Shown here: piece after piece, positions 26,812-34,320 of the stretch
How positions within the stretch are numbered: the stretch's first letter is position 1
Layout of the letters: the number at the start of each line of letters is the position of its first letter
NCBI GenBank assembly: GCA_017438945.1
Contig: JAFRUI010000002.1
Coordinates: forward strand, 1-42,385
Direction of reading: 5' to 3'
Length of the DNA: 42,385 nt
Source: Bacteroidales bacterium
GTDB taxonomy: Bacteria; Bacteroidota; Bacteroidia; Bacteroidales; WCHB1-69
Notes under the pieces: generated by a model
Database searches by the model: none
Seen by the model: only the letters and a program-made list of their open reading frames with translations
What the model was told of the DNA's origin: nothing
Program-made: the position numbers and the translations under genes

Positions 26812-27297
26812 ATGAAAAACATCATTAAAACTGCTGTAATTGCCGCATTAGCGGTTCTGGCAACCGCCTGCAACAAACCCGAAAAGCAAGCGCTCGCCGG
26901 CACGTGGCAGTGGTACTGCACCTCCGGCGGCATCGCGGGAGTCAACTATACACCAGAAAGCGAAGGCTTCGAAGCCGAACTCGTCTTCAAGGGCAACCAA
27001 TTCACCTTCTACAAGGATGGTAAAAAGGTTACTTCAGGCACGTATCACATTGATTATGATGTAGATGAAGTTATGTATACCAATAAAAGTGACAACGACG
27101 AGGCCTTCTACTCCTGGTTCAACCTGAACATACCAGAGACGCAATGCAAGAAGATAGCAGAAGCCACCAACGGCAAAGTGGCACCTCCAATGAAAAGTTT
27201 CGCCGTCATCAGCTACGATGACCGATATGGAGTGCAAGTACTTTCCATGAGCGAAAATTTCTATGACGGATTCAGTTACACTTTCATAAAACGCTAA
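26812..27297 (+). CDS. Small lipoprotein A, lipocalin-like (paralogue of the gene at 28019)
   Basis: The 161-residue protein has a lipoprotein signal peptide with lipobox LATAC (Cys20). The mature part begins LAGTWQW and continues with alternating β-strands (FEAELVFKGNQFTFYKDGKKVTSGTY...), the look of lipocalin-like DUFs in Bacteroidetes. It shares most of its first 80 residues with the gene at 28019, including GGIAGVNYTPESEGF, and then diverges. It probably sits at the inner or outer membrane. It is the first gene after the sigma factor and is likely in its regulon; the function is unknown. Confidence 0.8.
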   Translation: MKNIIKTAVIAALAVLATACNKPEKQALAGTWQWYCTSGGIAGVNYTPESEGFEAELVFKGNQFTFYKDGKKVTSGTYHIDYDVDEVMYTNKSDNDEAFYSWFNLNIPETQCKKIAEATNGKVAPPMKSFAVISYDDRYGVQVLSMSENFYDGFSYTFIKR

Positions 27298-27301
27298 TAT
27301 T

Positions 27302-27880
27302 ATGAAAGCATCATTCCTTAAACAGCCCCGAAGGGATAAGCTTTCAGCAACCCCACACAAACGTAGCGCAGTGGCCGCTATCTTCCTGACAGCTGTCACC
27401 CTAACACTGGCATTCCTAACCACCGCCTGCGATCCCGCCTATACCGAGGATGTGGCCATCCGCAATGCTTCAAAGCATTACGTCACCATCATCTCTCATG
27501 ACGCGATGCTCAACGATTCCACATTGGTGCCCTCTAATAAAGTCTATACGTTAGCCCCCAACGAAGAAATCGTTATTAAACAGCTGGGTGGCCTCGGCAG
27601 TGCCGGTTTCGACGCGGGTGTAAACTATTTCAAGACATTTTATGGCGATTCGGTGAAAATGAGTTTCGGAGGTTTCGGAGAAGACGGACTTGTGCGCGAA
27701 AAAAAGTATTATGCTTGGGAGACCGATGGTATCAGTCCTTACAATTTCCAATCTGCGAAATACACCTACGAAGAGAAGAGGAACACTGGGCGTGTCTTTC
27801 ATGACCTGCCCTATTACGGCAAGCTTTCGTTCACCATCACGGACGAGCATTACGACGAGGCGATTACGATGAAGCGATGA
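27302..27880 (+). CDS. Lipoprotein with repeat-derived N-terminal extension
   Basis: The 192-residue protein has a lipobox LTTAC at about Cys43, preceded by an unusually long basic N-region (MKASFLKQPRRDKLSATPHKR). That N-region is encoded by CAGCCCCGAAGGGATAAG-like DNA resembling an interspersed repeat. No better start exists: the only later candidate is a GTG at 27371, which would leave no positive residues before the hydrophobic core. The mature part (VAIRNASKHYVTIIS, LAPNEEIVIKQLGGLG) suggests a β-sandwich. It starts 4 bp after the previous stop, so both are co-transcribed. Family unknown to me. Confidence 0.75.
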   Translation: MKASFLKQPRRDKLSATPHKRSAVAAIFLTAVTLTLAFLTTACDPAYTEDVAIRNASKHYVTIISHDAMLNDSTLVPSNKVYTLAPNEEIVIKQLGGLGSAGFDAGVNYFKTFYGDSVKMSFGGFGEDGLVREKKYYAWETDGISPYNFQSAKYTYEEKRNTGRVFHDLPYYGKLSFTITDEHYDEAITMKR

Positions 27881-27896
27881 GTGACGATGAATATAT

Positions 27897-27982
27897 GAGG
27901 GCTTGCAGGCCGTTAGGTCTGCAGGGCTCGGTAGAAACGACGGAGAAACGGTTGGTTCGCACGCCGTTAGGTGTGCGGGCAA
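27897..27982. repeat. 86-bp double-hairpin repeat, copy 1
   Basis: It contains two hairpins with the same core and different stems: TGCAG-GCC-GTTA-GGT-CTGCA and CGCAC-GCC-GTTA-GGT-GTGCG. It is identical over all 86 bases to 29007-29092, and in both places follows a lipoprotein gene and a CGATGA word array. Confidence 0.92.
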
Positions 27983-28018
27983 TTGACAAGAATAAGAGTA
28001 ATTCCAAAATATAACGAT

Positions 28019-28486
28019 ATGAGACAAACAATGAAATTCACAGCAGTCATTCTGCTGGCATTGCTGGCAACCGCCTGCAGCAAGCCTGAAAAACACGAGC
28101 TCGAAGGCACGTGGCAATGGACACGCACCTCCGGCGGCATCGCAGGAGTCAACTACACCCCTGAAAGTGAAGGTTTCAATGCTGAAATTGTCTTTAAAGG
28201 CAGCAAATTCACTTTTTACAAAGATGGGGAAAAAGTCACTTCTGGCTCTTATAGAATTGACGTATCAGACTGTCCTGAGGTTTTAACCGAGTGTGGCAAT
28301 GCAACGTCCTACGTGCTACGTCTTCCTGAAGAGCAGTGCGAGAAAATTGCGAAAGCTACAGATGGTAAAATAGTCGTAGTCCCATCAGGTAGCGCAATTA
28401 TCAATTCCTTTTCTAACGAAGTGTCTCTTACGCTATGGGACAATATGATTGATGGGTTTAGTAGTGCTTTTGTTAAAAAGAATTAA
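28019..28486 (+). CDS. Small lipoprotein B, lipocalin-like (paralogue of the gene at 26812)
   Basis: Started at ATG 28019 the protein has 155 residues, with lipobox LATAC and the same KPEKxxLxGTWQW...SGGIAGVNYTPESEGF...FTFYKDGxKVTSG core as lipoprotein A. The C-terminal halves differ strongly while the ends (DGFSxxFxK) match again. This is a tandem duplication with an unrelated lipoprotein gene in between. An upstream in-frame ATG lies inside the 86-bp repeat and is less likely. The next gene starts 17 bp after its stop. Confidence 0.78.
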   Translation: MRQTMKFTAVILLALLATACSKPEKHELEGTWQWTRTSGGIAGVNYTPESEGFNAEIVFKGSKFTFYKDGEKVTSGSYRIDVSDCPEVLTECGNATSYVLRLPEEQCEKIAKATDGKIVVVPSGSAIINSFSNEVSLTLWDNMIDGFSSAFVKKN

Positions 28487-28503
28487 TGTATAAAGCCAAA
28501 ACA

Positions 28504-28932
28504 ATGAAAAAGAATGCATTTATTGTTGTTGTTACAGGAATAATGGCTGTTGTGGCCACCATGGTCACGGTGTTCTCATCTTGTGACCGCCGGCAAAATC
28601 CCCAAAAGCTGACCGTTTCCGATAACGAGCTTTCAGCATGCCATGCGGGGGAGAAGTCGGAATTTCCAGATCCTATTTTTAATTATGGGCACGGCGAGCT
28701 CCAGATTATCCACGAGCTCATGCTCAATTGCGCCGCCTCGTCGGTGGATGTGGATGCTCATGTTGTGGACAATGAGATTGTTATCAACTATCTGGTGGAT
28801 GATAACATTTCGGCCAACTGTTTGTGCCCTAAGACGTTGGAATATACGCTTCACAATGTTCCAAGAGGAACCTATACCGTCATCATTACGATCGGTGAGG
28901 CGGAAATTTATCACCATACGGTCACTTTATAG
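28504..28932 (+). CDS. Small lipoprotein C
   Basis: From ATG 28504 the protein has 142 residues; another ATG at 28486 would overlap the preceding stop. The signal peptide MKKNAFIVVVTGIMAVVATMVTVFSSC ends in a lipobox (FSSC). The mature part, about 110 residues, is β-rich with a Cys pair and ends in the strand GEAEIYHHTVTL, recalling short Ig-like NVEALA-type lipoproteins. Probably co-transcribed with the gene before it. Function unknown. Confidence 0.7.
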   Translation: MKKNAFIVVVTGIMAVVATMVTVFSSCDRRQNPQKLTVSDNELSACHAGEKSEFPDPIFNYGHGELQIIHELMLNCAASSVDVDAHVVDNEIVINYLVDDNISANCLCPKTLEYTLHNVPRGTYTVIITIGEAEIYHHTVTL

Positions 28933-28958
28933 GTGTTTGTTGCGATGCCTTGTATTAG

Positions 28959-29000
28959 CGATGAAGCGATGAGACGATGAAGCGATGAGACGATGATGAC
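28959..29000. repeat. Word array (CGATGA)
   Basis: Five tandem 8-base words alternate CGATGAAG and CGATGAGA. They directly precede the second 86-bp repeat. Confidence 0.75.
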
Positions 29001-29006
29001 ATAGGA

Positions 29007-29092
29007 GAGGGCTTGCAGGCCGTTAGGTCTGCAGGGCTCGGTAGAAACGACGGAGAAACGGTTGGTTCGCACGCCGTTAGGTGTGCGGGCAA
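29007..29092. repeat. 86-bp double-hairpin repeat, copy 2
   Basis: Identical to 27897-27982. It lies 25 bp before the start region of the anti-sigma-like gene. Confidence 0.92.
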
Positions 29093-29117
29093 ATAATAAA
29101 TGCCAAATAACAATGAA

Positions 29118-29666
29118 ATGAAAAACAACAGAACAGATATTGACCGCCTTTTCGAGAAAGGGGTGTCGGAGGTGTCGCGTGCGCCACGGAAAACGCTTTC
29201 GGACGAGCAGATCAAAACCGCCGCTGTCGCCTCAAAATCAGGTGCGGGCGTGTGGCTGCTGTCGCATGCCAAGGAGATGCTGATTGGGGTGGTTTCCTTC
29301 GTTACGGGCTGTCTCGTGACCTTTGCCGTTCTGCACTATGTCGCTCCGAAACCTTCGGAACCGCAAGCGGGAGAGAATGTTAATGTTGATACGATAGCAT
29401 TGCCGTCAGAATCTGAAAGGGTGGTTGTAGAGACGTTTCATGAAACGTCTCTACAGAATGAAGATCATTCCGTCCCCTCATCTGCAAATCCTACGTCCAA
29501 CATCACACGTCATACGTCACACCACCAAACTCCTGAGTCTCAAGTCCAAACTCCTGAGTCTCAAGAACCCGTTGTAGTGAAGAAGACCGTCGTACAGCGT
29601 GATACAGTCCATGTGAAGGAGACCGTTGTGGTGAAAGACACCGTGTATATGCTTAATGAAGAATGA
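29118..29666 (+). CDS. One-TM anti-sigma-like membrane protein
   Basis: The 182-residue protein has a cytosolic N-terminus (DIDRLFEKGVSEVSRAPRKTLSDEQIK), one membrane helix (about 57-75, IGVVSFVTGCLVTFAVLHY) and a long outer part that is low-complexity and ends in dyads VVVKKTVVQRDTVHVKETV, then VVKDTVYM. This is the geometry of Bacteroidetes anti-sigma partners. A 28-bp palindrome (29427-29454) inside the gene adds [10 protein letters not shown] to the outer part. ATG 29100 is an alternative start six codons earlier. The next gene begins 4 bp after the stop. The anti-sigma role is inferred from context and topology only. Confidence 0.7.
   Translation: MKNNRTDIDRLFEKGVSEVSRAPRKTLSDEQIKTAAVASKSGAGVWLLSHAKEMLIGVVSFVTGCLVTFAVLHYVAPKPSEPQAGENVNVDTIALPSESERVVVETFHETSLQNEDHSVPSSANPTSNITRHTSHHQTPESQVQTPESQEPVVVKKTVVQRDTVHVKETVVVKDTVYMLNEE
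29427..29454. repeat. 28-bp palindromic element inside the anti-sigma-like gene (copy 3)
   Basis: Base-for-base identical to the intergenic copy at 23024-23051. Read in the gene's frame it gives V-E-T-F-H-E-T-S-L, the same frame as in lpxB. Confidence 0.92.
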
Positions 29667-29669
29667 TAA

Positions 29670-30596
29670 ATGAAGAATGTGGAATATAGGGTGACTTTTG
29701 TGTTCTTGCTGATGATGGTGGGAATTGGACAATTGTGTGCGCAAAAACCTGACACGCTCTATATCTACGAAACAGTAATAGAGCACGATACGTTAGTCTC
29801 CCGCGACACCACCTGGGTACACGATACGCTCTATCTTCGTCAAAATCTGCAACAAAGGGAGGTCCGTGAGGATGCTGACTCTTTGGCAGGGATGTTTTAC
29901 GATGGATCTTTCGATATAGAATCCAAGCAGGAAAAGGAGAAGCGGCATCGTGAACCGCGAGAGAAACGCGAACGGGCGCCGATGCCATATTTCCGTCATG
30001 AGTTCAAGTTGGAATTGTGCGATCCGACAGGCATCGCGTTATTTGACCGGTATTTTGTGTTTGTCGTGCCCGTCGGTTTTGATTTGGATCTCGACCTAAA
30101 AAAAGGCCTGCTCAGTCCATGGTTCCACACTACACCGGTGTTCGCCTTCGCCTACCACTTCCGTGCCACGAAATGGCTGTGGATTGGTCTGCACACCCAA
30201 TACGTACATTATGTGGATTTGGAAATCAAGGACTTGACTCAGACCGTGCCAGGCATCTGCGACCGCCGATACCACGCCATCAGTATCTTGCCGGAATTGA
30301 GGCTCTCTTGGTTTAACCGACCGCACGTCACGCTATACTCCGAGCTTTCGTTCGGGGTGACCAAATTCATCGGCAGGGTGACGAACTACGACTTGAGCTA
30401 CGCCGACAACAGCACAACCTATTTCGATATAAATACCAATTCGAGCACGAACGACAAGAATCCCCGAACGTTGTTTTTCTCGCCGCATGTGACACTTTTC
30501 GGCATCCGGGCTGGTGGGGAGCATTGGTTCGGCAGCTTTGAGCTCGGTGTCGGATTCAAAGGATTTGGAGCGATTGGGGTGGGGTATGGGTTTTGA
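29670..30596 (+). CDS. Outer-membrane β-barrel-like protein
   Basis: The 308-residue protein has a signal peptide ending GQLCAQ (about residue 25). A short segment repeats DTLYIYETVIEHDT, then DTTWVHDTLYL, and a highly charged linker (about 85-110, KQEKEKRHREPREKRERAP) follows. Then come alternating amphipathic strands typical of 8-10-strand outer-membrane proteins, ending in aromatic GYGF. The start is 4 bp after the anti-sigma-like gene. The DT-repeats resemble the C-terminal repeats of that gene. It is probably a target and possibly a sensor partner of the sigma/anti-sigma pair. Confidence 0.75.
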   Translation: MKNVEYRVTFVFLLMMVGIGQLCAQKPDTLYIYETVIEHDTLVSRDTTWVHDTLYLRQNLQQREVREDADSLAGMFYDGSFDIESKQEKEKRHREPREKRERAPMPYFRHEFKLELCDPTGIALFDRYFVFVVPVGFDLDLDLKKGLLSPWFHTTPVFAFAYHFRATKWLWIGLHTQYVHYVDLEIKDLTQTVPGICDRRYHAISILPELRLSWFNRPHVTLYSELSFGVTKFIGRVTNYDLSYADNSTTYFDINTNSSTNDKNPRTLFFSPHVTLFGIRAGGEHWFGSFELGVGFKGFGAIGVGYGF

Positions 30597-30681
30597 ATGA
30601 TGAATGCTGAATGTAGAATGAAGAATGTAGAATGAAGAATGTAGAATGAAGAATTATGCATTATGCATTATGCATTATGAA
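30597..30681. repeat. Word array (GAATGTAGAATGAA, then TGCATTA)
   Basis: Tandem words TGAATGCTGAATGTAGAATGAAGAATG change into ATTATGCATTATGC. These resemble those at 11443-11510 and 25866-25960. Confidence 0.7.
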
Positions 30682-30739
30682 TTATAAAAAGGTGGTTTAG
30701 TAGATGATGAATAATATTTTGAGAATTAATTTGTTGAAT

Positions 30740-31186
30740 ATGAAAAAGATTATCGTTTTATTGTTGGTGGCTGTCGGGATTATGGCGGTTTCGTGTAGCC
30801 CTGCGCTGGTGGATAGAGAACCGATTGTGACGTTCTACATGGACAACGAAGAAATCACTGGCAACAGCGTGGAGGTGCCGCTGAACAGCTACCGTGAGAT
30901 TAAAATCAAGACGGAGGCAATTGGGATCAACTCCAACCGCGGGGTTTACTATTACTGGCAATACGCTACGGGATACCCCGTTGAATTGATTGTTGGAACG
31001 GACAATCTTATCCTGAACGGGACCTCTTTCGGGACCTATATACCCGAGTTAGAGTCCTCCGGGATGGTACAGTTCGCCACCTTCCGCATGATCTTTAGCG
31101 ACACGACCTACCATTCCGGCGATGAATGCCGTCTTTCGGTGAGCGTGGGGAATTACACGAAATATCTGAAAGTGATCGTCCAATAA
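30740..31186 (+). CDS. Small lipoprotein D
   Basis: From ATG 30740 the protein has 148 residues. The signal peptide (MKKIIVLLLVAVGIMAVSC) ends in a lipobox AVSC. The remaining 130 residues are β-rich (REPIVTFYMDNEEITGNSVEVPLNSYREIKIK, shown by the repeated alternation) with no catalytic motif, like a pilus-tip or PKD-type fold. ATG 30704 is in frame but would add residues ahead of the signal peptide. It is convergent with dxr with a 13-bp gap and no obvious terminator. Confidence 0.7.
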   Translation: MKKIIVLLLVAVGIMAVSCSPALVDREPIVTFYMDNEEITGNSVEVPLNSYREIKIKTEAIGINSNRGVYYYWQYATGYPVELIVGTDNLILNGTSFGTYIPELESSGMVQFATFRMIFSDTTYHSGDECRLSVSVGNYTKYLKVIVQ

Positions 31187-31199
31187 GAGGGATCTCTGT

Positions 31200-32369
31200 T
31201 TATTTGACCCGCGCCCGCGTCTCCGCATCTAACGCGATGTACTCTTCGATGGTTTTGGGACGTACGCTCGGGGCGGTGGCCAAGGCGTGCTCGATGATGC
31301 GCGGGATGTCCGTGAACTTGATCTTCTCCTGCATGAACATCTTGACGGCCACCTCGTTGGCCGCGTTCATCACACAGGGCATTCCTCCACCGGCAGCCGA
31401 TGCTTTGTAGGCCATATCCAAACAAGGAAATACCTCTTTGTTTGGTGTTTCAAAGGTTAGATTACAGTATTTGTTGAAGTCAAGGCGGTCATAAGGCAAC
31501 GGCAGTCGGAGCGGGTAGGAGAGGGCGTACTGGATGGGCAGCCGCATGTCGGGAACTCCGAGCTGCGCCTTCACGGAACCGTCTTCGAACTGCACCATGG
31601 AGTGGATGACCGACTGCGGGTGAACCACTACGTCGATCTTCTCCAACGGCATGTTGAACAACCATTTGGCCTCGATGACCTCCAGCCCTTTGTTCATCAG
31701 CGATGCACTGTCGATGGTCACCTTCGGCCCCATGCTCCAGTTGGGATGCTTGAGGGCGCTCTGCAGGGTGACCGTTTCCAGTTGCTCTTTGGTATAGCCA
31801 CGGAACGCGCCGCCGGAAGCCGTGATGATCAGCTTCTCCACGGGGTTGTACTGCTCGCCCGCCAGGCACTGGAAAATCGCCGAATGCTCTGAATCCACGG
31901 GCAATACGGGGGCATTATGCTCCTTCGCGGTGCGCATGATGAGCTCACCGGCCACCACGAGGGTCTCTTTGTTGGCGATGGCCAACGGGGTGCCGCACGA
32001 CACGGTGCGAAACGCCGGCTTGAGCCCCGCAATGCCCACGATGCACGACAGCACCATATCGACGCAGTCCATCTCGCACACGTCGCACAACGATTCCTCG
32101 CCGCAGAAGACCTTCACGTCCTCGTCAGCCAGCGCCTCTTTCACCTTGCGGTAGGCCTCTTCCTGCACCACCACGACGATGTTGGGATGGTACTTCTTGG
32201 CTTGCTCGATGAGCAGATCCGCGCTGGAGTTGGCGGCGATGATTTCCAGTTGCAGCACGTCAGGATGAAGGGCGATGACTTCCAGCGCCTGCGTGCCCAT
32301 GGAGCCCGTCGAGCCGAGGACGGCGATGCGACGAGGATGACTATCTTCTTGCTTGTAATTGTTGTCCAT
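31200..32369 (-). CDS. dxr: 1-deoxy-D-xylulose 5-phosphate reductoisomerase
   Basis: The 389-residue cytosolic enzyme of the non-mevalonate isoprenoid pathway converts DXP to MEP with NADPH. The dinucleotide motif is GSTGSMGTQALEVI (residues about 19-32), the metal/substrate site is PVDSEHSAIFQCL, the flexible loop is ASGGAFRG, and the C-terminal AANEVAVKMFM region is intact. I use the ATG at 32369 because an upstream frame reads through repeat DNA. It lies behind adk on the same strand with 135 bp of hairpin repeat between. Confidence 0.96.
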   Translation of the reverse strand: MDNNYKQEDSHPRRIAVLGSTGSMGTQALEVIALHPDVLQLEIIAANSSADLLIEQAKKYHPNIVVVVQEEAYRKVKEALADEDVKVFCGEESLCDVCEMDCVDMVLSCIVGIAGLKPAFRTVSCGTPLAIANKETLVVAGELIMRTAKEHNAPVLPVDSEHSAIFQCLAGEQYNPVEKLIITASGGAFRGYTKEQLETVTLQSALKHPNWSMGPKVTIDSASLMNKGLEVIEAKWLFNMPLEKIDVVVHPQSVIHSMVQFEDGSVKAQLGVPDMRLPIQYALSYPLRLPLPYDRLDFNKYCNLTFETPNKEVFPCLDMAYKASAAGGGMPCVMNAANEVAVKMFMQEKIKFTDIPRIIEHALATAPSVRPKTIEEYIALDAETRARVK

Positions 32370-32385
32370 AATTGTTGTTTCACTT

Positions 32386-32452
32386 CCAGGGGTGGCGGTG
32401 CTCGTTCCTCGCACCTTACCCCTGGCTACCAAGCTCTTGCCCCTAACGGGGC
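32386..32452. repeat. Hairpin repeat between adk and dxr
   Basis: CCAGGGGT (32386-32393) pairs with ACCCCTGG (32418-32425), with an inner GGTGC/GCACC stem. A second hairpin, GCCCC-GTTA-GGGGC on the minus strand, is at 32439-32452. The second belongs to the GTTA-loop family of the 86-bp repeats. Confidence 0.8.
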
Positions 32453-32504
32453 TGCTTAAGGAAATATGTTTTTAAATATTGCCTATTGCCTGTTGCCTAT
32501 TGCC

Positions 32505-33080
32505 TTACAACGCTTCCACCACCTTGCAGATATCCGCAAACACGTGCTCAATATCCTGCATGCCGTTGATTTCCACCAACTTGCCTTGTTTCTGGTAGTA
32601 TTCCACAAGCGGCATGGTCTGGGCGAAGAAGTTCTCCACGCGGGCCTTGACGGTGGCGGGGGTGTCGTCGGCGCGTTGCTCGATTTCGGCGCGTTTGAGA
32701 ATGCGTTTCTGCACCTCTTCCATTTCCACTTTCAGGTAGATGACCTTGGTGATGTCGAGGTTGTTGAAGAAGCTCTTGTCGTCGAGCATCTCGGCCTGTT
32801 TGATGGTGCGCGGCACACCGTCAAAGATAAAGCCCTTGGCGTCAGCGTGTTTCTCGATATGGTTGCGGAGCATCCCGAGGGTGATGTCGTCGGGACAGAG
32901 GTCGCCGCGGTTGATGATCTCCTGCGCCTTCAGACCCAGCGGGGTCTTGTGGGAGATCTCGTAACGGAACAGGTCGCCGGTGGAGACGTGTTCAAGTTGG
33001 AATTTTTCGGCCATCTGCTTGGCCTGGGTGCCTTTTCCACTGCCGGGGGCACCGAACATGACGAGGGTGATTTGGGACAT
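32505..33080 (-). CDS. adk: Adenylate kinase
   Basis: The 191-residue cytosolic enzyme interconverts ATP + AMP and 2 ADP. The P-loop GAPGSGKGTQ is at residues 10-19, the AMP-binding region STGDLFRYEI follows, then FDGVPRT with the conserved arginine. The LID is short, as in other ~190-residue Bacteroidetes enzymes. hpt lies upstream on the same strand, as in other Bacteroidetes where hpt and adk are neighbours. Regulation is not visible. The 97-bp gap to hpt holds a TTAGTAG word array. Confidence 0.97.
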   Translation of the reverse strand: MSQITLVMFGAPGSGKGTQAKQMAEKFQLEHVSTGDLFRYEISHKTPLGLKAQEIINRGDLCPDDITLGMLRNHIEKHADAKGFIFDGVPRTIKQAEMLDDKSFFNNLDITKVIYLKVEMEEVQKRILKRAEIEQRADDTPATVKARVENFFAQTMPLVEYYQKQGKLVEINGMQDIEHVFADICKVVEAL

Positions 33081-33114
33081 ATTTGTTTTAATTTATGTTT
33101 AAGCTTATGTGAAG

Positions 33115-33177
33115 TTAGTAGTTAGTAGTTAGTAGTTAGTAGTTAGCGATTTAGGGCCAACCACTAACTACAAACTG
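33115..33177. repeat. Word array (TTAGTAG)
   Basis: Five TTAGTAG words, then a short unique piece and inverse words (ACTAACTAC, AACTGC) that can fold back on them. Confidence 0.7.
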
Positions 33178-33717
33178 CTAACTGCAAACTTGATAAATGT
33201 CGGGGAGGTTGCGTCCATAGCCGTCGTAGTCGAGTCCGCGGCCGATGACGAACTTGTTGGGGATGTTGATGCCCACGTAATGGACGGGCAGTTCCCCTTT
33301 GTAGGCGTCGGGTTTCATCGTCATGGTGGCGATGCGGACGTCCTTCGCGCCTGCTTCTGTCAGCATCTGGTGCAGATGGCGGTAAGTGGCCCCCGTATCG
33401 ACAATGTCTTCGAGGATGAGGATGCGTTTGCCGCGAATGTCCTCGTTGAGCCCGATAAGCTGGTTGATCTGGCCGGTGCACTCAGTCCCGCTGTAAGAGG
33501 AGAGCTTCACGCAGGTGATGCGGCAGGGGAAATCGAGCCGTTTCAGCAGATCGACGGCGAAAACGATGGCCCCGTTGAGGGTGATCAACATAATCGGGTC
33601 GTCGTAGCGGTATTCCAGCATGATGTCCGACGCCACCTTGGCGATGGCCGTGTCGATTTCTTCTGACGAAATGTACTTGACAAATGTCTTGTCCAAAAAG
33701 GTCACTTTTTCGCTCAT
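33178..33717 (-). CDS. hpt: Hypoxanthine phosphoribosyltransferase
   Basis: The 179-residue purine-salvage enzyme makes IMP from hypoxanthine and PRPP. The PRPP-binding loop is ILILEDIVDTGATYRHL; the first strand is PIMLITLNGAIVFAVDL and the C-terminal VIGRGLDYDGYGRNLPDIY is standard. I start at the ATG at 33717; a GTG two codons upstream is unlikely. A promoter box lies just upstream. All motif residues are present. Confidence 0.95.
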   Translation of the reverse strand: MSEKVTFLDKTFVKYISSEEIDTAIAKVASDIMLEYRYDDPIMLITLNGAIVFAVDLLKRLDFPCRITCVKLSSYSGTECTGQINQLIGLNEDIRGKRILILEDIVDTGATYRHLHQMLTEAGAKDVRIATMTMKPDAYKGELPVHYVGINIPNKFVIGRGLDYDGYGRNLPDIYQVCS

Positions 33718-33737
33718 ATCCACTTTTTTTGTGAGTG

Positions 33738-33745
33738 CAAAAGTA
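33738..33745 (-). promoter_or_regulatory. -7 promoter box (TACTTTTG) of hpt
   Basis: TTGTACTTTTGC on the minus strand, 21 bp before the ATG at 33717. Confidence 0.6.
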
Positions 33746-33780
33746 CAATTTTTTTGTGATGTGTGATCAGCGAATAGTGA

Positions 33781-34320
33781 TCACACATCATGAATTATGA
33801 ATTGTTTCACCGCTTCCCACAGCACAATCCCCGTGGCCACGGAAACATTCAGCGAGTGCTTGGTGCCGAACTGCGGGATCTCGATGGCCGCATCACACAA
33901 GGGCAACAGTTCGTCGGAGATGCCGAACACCTCGTTGCCGACGAACAGGGCAATTTTCCCGTATTTGGAGAAATCAAAGTCCTGCAGCATGACGGAGTTG
34001 TCGGTTTGCTCCACCAGTAAGATTGAGTAACCTTCTGATTTCAAACGGTTTGCCAGTTCGGCAACGTGCTCCACGTATTCCCATTCCACGCTTTCGGTGG
34101 CGCCGAGGGCCGTCTTACTGATTTCCTTCTGCGGTGGCGTGGCGGTGATCCCGCACAGGTAGAGTTTTTCGATGTTGAAGGCGTCGCACGTGCGGAACGC
34201 GGAACCCACGTTGTGCATACTGCGTATGTTGTCCAGCACCAACACAATAGGCGCTTTCTCCTGTTTCTTGAACTCCTCGGGGGTGATTCTCCCCAGCTCA
34301 TCCATGGATAGTTTCTTCAT
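33781..34320 (-). CDS. SpoU/TrmH-family RNA methyltransferase
   Basis: The 179-residue knotted (SPOUT) methyltransferase shows the three family motifs: motif 1 LDNIRSMHNVGSAFRTCDAF, motif 2 ALFVGNEVFGIS and motif 3 IPQFGTKHSLNVSVATGIVLWE. It acts on tRNA or rRNA ribose in the cytosol; which nucleotide cannot be told from sequence. The start codon is itself the last ATG of a CGATGAAA word array. dnaB ends 60 bp upstream on the same strand, so the two may be co-transcribed. Confidence 0.92.
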   Translation of the reverse strand: MKKLSMDELGRITPEEFKKQEKAPIVLVLDNIRSMHNVGSAFRTCDAFNIEKLYLCGITATPPQKEISKTALGATESVEWEYVEHVAELANRLKSEGYSILLVEQTDNSVMLQDFDFSKYGKIALFVGNEVFGISDELLPLCDAAIEIPQFGTKHSLNVSVATGIVLWEAVKQFIIHDV

